A stretch of DNA of 15,935 bases, from positions 1 to 15,935 of the forward strand of contig JAPUJD010000046.1 in NCBI GenBank assembly GCA_027296385.1, read 5' to 3'. Source of the DNA: Acidobacteriota bacterium (GTDB taxonomy: Bacteria; Acidobacteriota; Thermoanaerobaculia; Multivoradales; JAHEKO01). The notes under the pieces are model-generated. The model did no database searches. It was not told where the DNA came from and saw nothing but the letters and a program-made list of their open reading frames with translations. The position numbers were made by a program, and so were the translations under genes. This document shows, piece after piece, positions 14,228-15,935 of the stretch (its first letter is position 1; each line of letters begins with the position of its first letter).

Positions 14228-15935
14228 CTACTGCTCGATACCGTCAGCGCCGAGCGGTGTCTCTGAGGCCTCGGCCAACCGCGCCGCGGTCGAGATCAAC
14301 TCCGCCAACTCGGCGATGTCGCTGTCCCAAGCACCGGAGCGAGCCAGCCCGCGCGCTCGACTCTCGAGCCCGCGCAGGTCGCCCTCACGGGCCCAGTATG
14401 ACCCCCTCAACACCTCGGCAAACTCCGCTGCTACCGCCGCCAGGCGCAGACCCCGCGAAGCCCCCCTCCAGCTACCCGCCAGGTCCGAGCGCTGGAGGTC
14501 CACAGCATCCTCGACCACGCGTCCCGAGCGGCGCGATCGATAGCGCAGGCGCAGCGTCGCTATCTTGCCGCGCTTCGGCCTCGCGTCGCGCATCTTGACC
14601 TCGTAAAGCGCCGTCACCTGATGTCCGGCACCGATCTCCCCCGCGTCGACGGCGTCGTTGCGAAAGTCCCGGTCGGCGATGTCGCGGTTCTCGTAGCCCA
14701 GGAGCCGGTAGCTCTGGACCATCCTCGGGTCGAACTCGACCTGCACCTTGGCGTCCCCGGCGATGGTCTGGAGCGTCCCGGTCAGGTTCTCGACGAACAC
14801 CCGGCGGGCCTCGTCGAGGTCATCGACGTAGGCGTAGTTGCCGTCGCCCTTGTCGGCCAGCTGCTCCATCAGCACGTCGTTGTAGTTGCCCATGCCGAAG
14901 CCGACGGTGGTGAGCTCGATGCCGGCGTCGGCCTCGCGCTCGATGCGGGCCAGAATCGAGTCCGGCCCGGTGCGGCCGACGTTGGCTACGCCGTCCGAGC
15001 ACAGGATCACCCGGTTGATGGCACCGGGGCGGAAGAAACGACGGGCGGTCTGGTAGCCAAGCACGAGCCCCTCTTCGACGTTGGTCGAGCCACCCGGGCG
15101 CAGACCCTCGATGGCCGCCATCACTCGCCGGTGGTCGCTCGTCGGGTCGAGGATGACCTGACCGTGGCTGCCGTAGACCACCAATCCGATGGCATCGCCC
15201 TCGTCGAGCTGCTGCACCAGCAAGCCCAGCGCCCGCTGGACCAGACCGAGTCGGTTCTCGCGATTCATCGAGCCCGACACGTCGACCACGAAAGTCAGCA
15301 CAGCCGCTTTGCGCTGCCGAGCGGAGACCTCCCGCCCCTTGAGCGCGAACCGCAGCAAATAGGTGCGCGCCGTCGAGGCAAACGGCGAGGGGGCACCCTC
15401 GGCCACCACCGCAAAGTCGCGGCTGCGCGGCGCCCGATCGCCGTAGTCGAAGAAATTGACGAACTCCTCGACCCGGATCGCGTCGGCCGGCGGCAGATCG
15501 CCACGCCGCAGGTAGCTACGCGCCATGGTGTACGACGCCGTGTCGACGTCGAGGCCGAAAGTCGACTGCGGGTCGTCCTCGGTGTCGACGAACGGATTCG
15601 TGCCGTAGCCCTGGAAGAACATGTCACCGTAGGGCTGATCGTTGGGCTCGGTGGTGCCGCCGGTGGACGACGAAGCGACTCCCGGGCTCGCCTTCAGCAG
15701 TTGCTTCAACGCGGCCTGTTCGGAGTGCAAGGCGTTCAGTTCCCTGTTCTGAGCTTCCACCTGACGGTTGTACCCCAGGTGAGAAGCGTCCTCCAATACG
15801 GAGACTTTGTCCGTGACCGCCGGGGGCGCCAGCGGGACGGCCTCAATCAGGTCGGGAATCGGCACTCTCTTCGCCCTCGGCTTGGGCAAGGCCGGCGCGG
15901 CGGAGTCCCTGCCATCCCTCTTCCTCTGTTCTAAC
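14228..15935 (-). CDS. YfbK-type von Willebrand A protein, N-terminus beyond right edge
   Basis: 568 residues are visible and the frame stays open to the edge with no ATG, so the true start lies outside; a TTG at 15889 (MPKPRAKRVP) is a poor alternative because no signal sequence follows. The visible N-terminus is Pro/Ala-rich, then has a short helical stretch (NRQVEAQNRELNALHSEQA) that may be coiled coil. Then comes the YfbK-specific block NPFVDTEDDPQSTFGLDVDT with RVEEFVNFFDYGD after it, and a VWA domain with a complete metal site: DVSGS (218-222 in the visible chain), Thr284 in GGSTN, and Asp314 in CSDG. The C-terminal region, from about EFDPRMVQSYRLLGYENR, matches the YfbK C-terminal domain. 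The family is exported or membrane-bound; function unproven. The adjacent VWFA gene is of a different type. Confidence 0.88.
   Translation of the reverse strand, partial: LEQRKRDGRDSAAPALPKPRAKRVPIPDLIEAVPLAPPAVTDKVSVLEDASHLGYNRQVEAQNRELNALHSEQAALKQLLKASPGVASSSTGGTTEPNDQPYGDMFFQGYGTNPFVDTEDDPQSTFGLDVDTASYTMARSYLRRGDLPPADAIRVEEFVNFFDYGDRAPRSRDFAVVAEGAPSPFASTARTYLLRFALKGREVSARQRKAAVLTFVVDVSGSMNRENRLGLVQRALGLLVQQLDEGDAIGLVVYGSHGQVILDPTSDHRRVMAAIEGLRPGGSTNVEEGLVLGYQTARRFFRPGAINRVILCSDGVANVGRTGPDSILARIEREADAGIELTTVGFGMGNYNDVLMEQLADKGDGNYAYVDDLDEARRVFVENLTGTLQTIAGDAKVQVEFDPRMVQSYRLLGYENRDIADRDFRNDAVDAGEIGAGHQVTALYEVKMRDARPKRGKIATLRLRYRSRRSGRVVEDAVDLQRSDLAGSWRGASRGLRLAAVAAEFAEVLRGSYWAREGDLRGLESRARGLARSGAWDSDIAELAELISTAARLAEASETPLGADGIEQ

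Overview
The window is about 16 kb of uniformly GC-rich, gene-dense bacterial chromosome. The gene content suggests an uncultured Acidobacteriota member, perhaps near Thermoanaerobaculia. Pointers are a VWFA protein of the type often found in Acidobacteria, a plant-like fused AroD-AroE, and several secreted or outer-membrane proteins of Gram-negative type. This taxonomic call is inference; no rRNA, tRNA or marker gene is present. I see no mobile element, CRISPR array, prophage or RNA gene.

Region 1 (1-5126, minus strand) is a compact aromatic amino acid operon read right to left: aroDE, trpE, trpG, trpD and trpC, the last cut by the left edge. Gene junctions are a 4-nt ATGA overlap, 8 nt, 4 nt and an 11-nt overlap. 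AroDE makes shikimate, and TrpE/TrpG, TrpD and TrpC carry chorismate to indole-3-glycerol phosphate. A recognisable promoter (TTGACA, 17 nt, TCTACT) lies ahead of aroDE, and an exact 11-bp direct repeat with a 21-bp period sits on its -10 and early transcribed region.

Region 2 (5172-8007, minus strand) holds two exported hydrolases: a putative zinc metallopeptidase (HEHFH) of unrecognised family and a large secreted esterase-fold alpha/beta hydrolase. A divergent promoter region at 8008-8130 separates them from a small plus-strand lipoprotein with a PrcB-like domain, which may be translated from a leaderless mRNA.

Region 3 (8618-10617, minus strand) holds a MetA-type outer-membrane beta-barrel protein, whose 3' end overlaps that of the lipoprotein, and a membrane-anchored SMP-30/strictosidine-synthase-like beta-propeller.

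Region 4 (10618-12675) has a perfect 23-bp palindrome ahead of a plus-strand membrane-bound Fe-S oxidoreductase. That protein joins a NarI-like cytochrome b domain, two 4Fe-4S motifs and two CCG domains, and probably passes electrons between a soluble donor and the quinone pool.

Region 5 (12666-15935, minus strand) has two von Willebrand A proteins of different families: an exported protein with two Ig-like repeats plus VWFA, and a YfbK-type protein whose N-terminus lies beyond the right edge. Two hairpins lie between them.

Apart from the trp operon the genes look like independent housekeeping or cell-envelope functions. I found no convincing new multi-gene system; the most check-worthy signals are regulatory (the trp promoter repeats and the palindrome) and a few divergent proteins.
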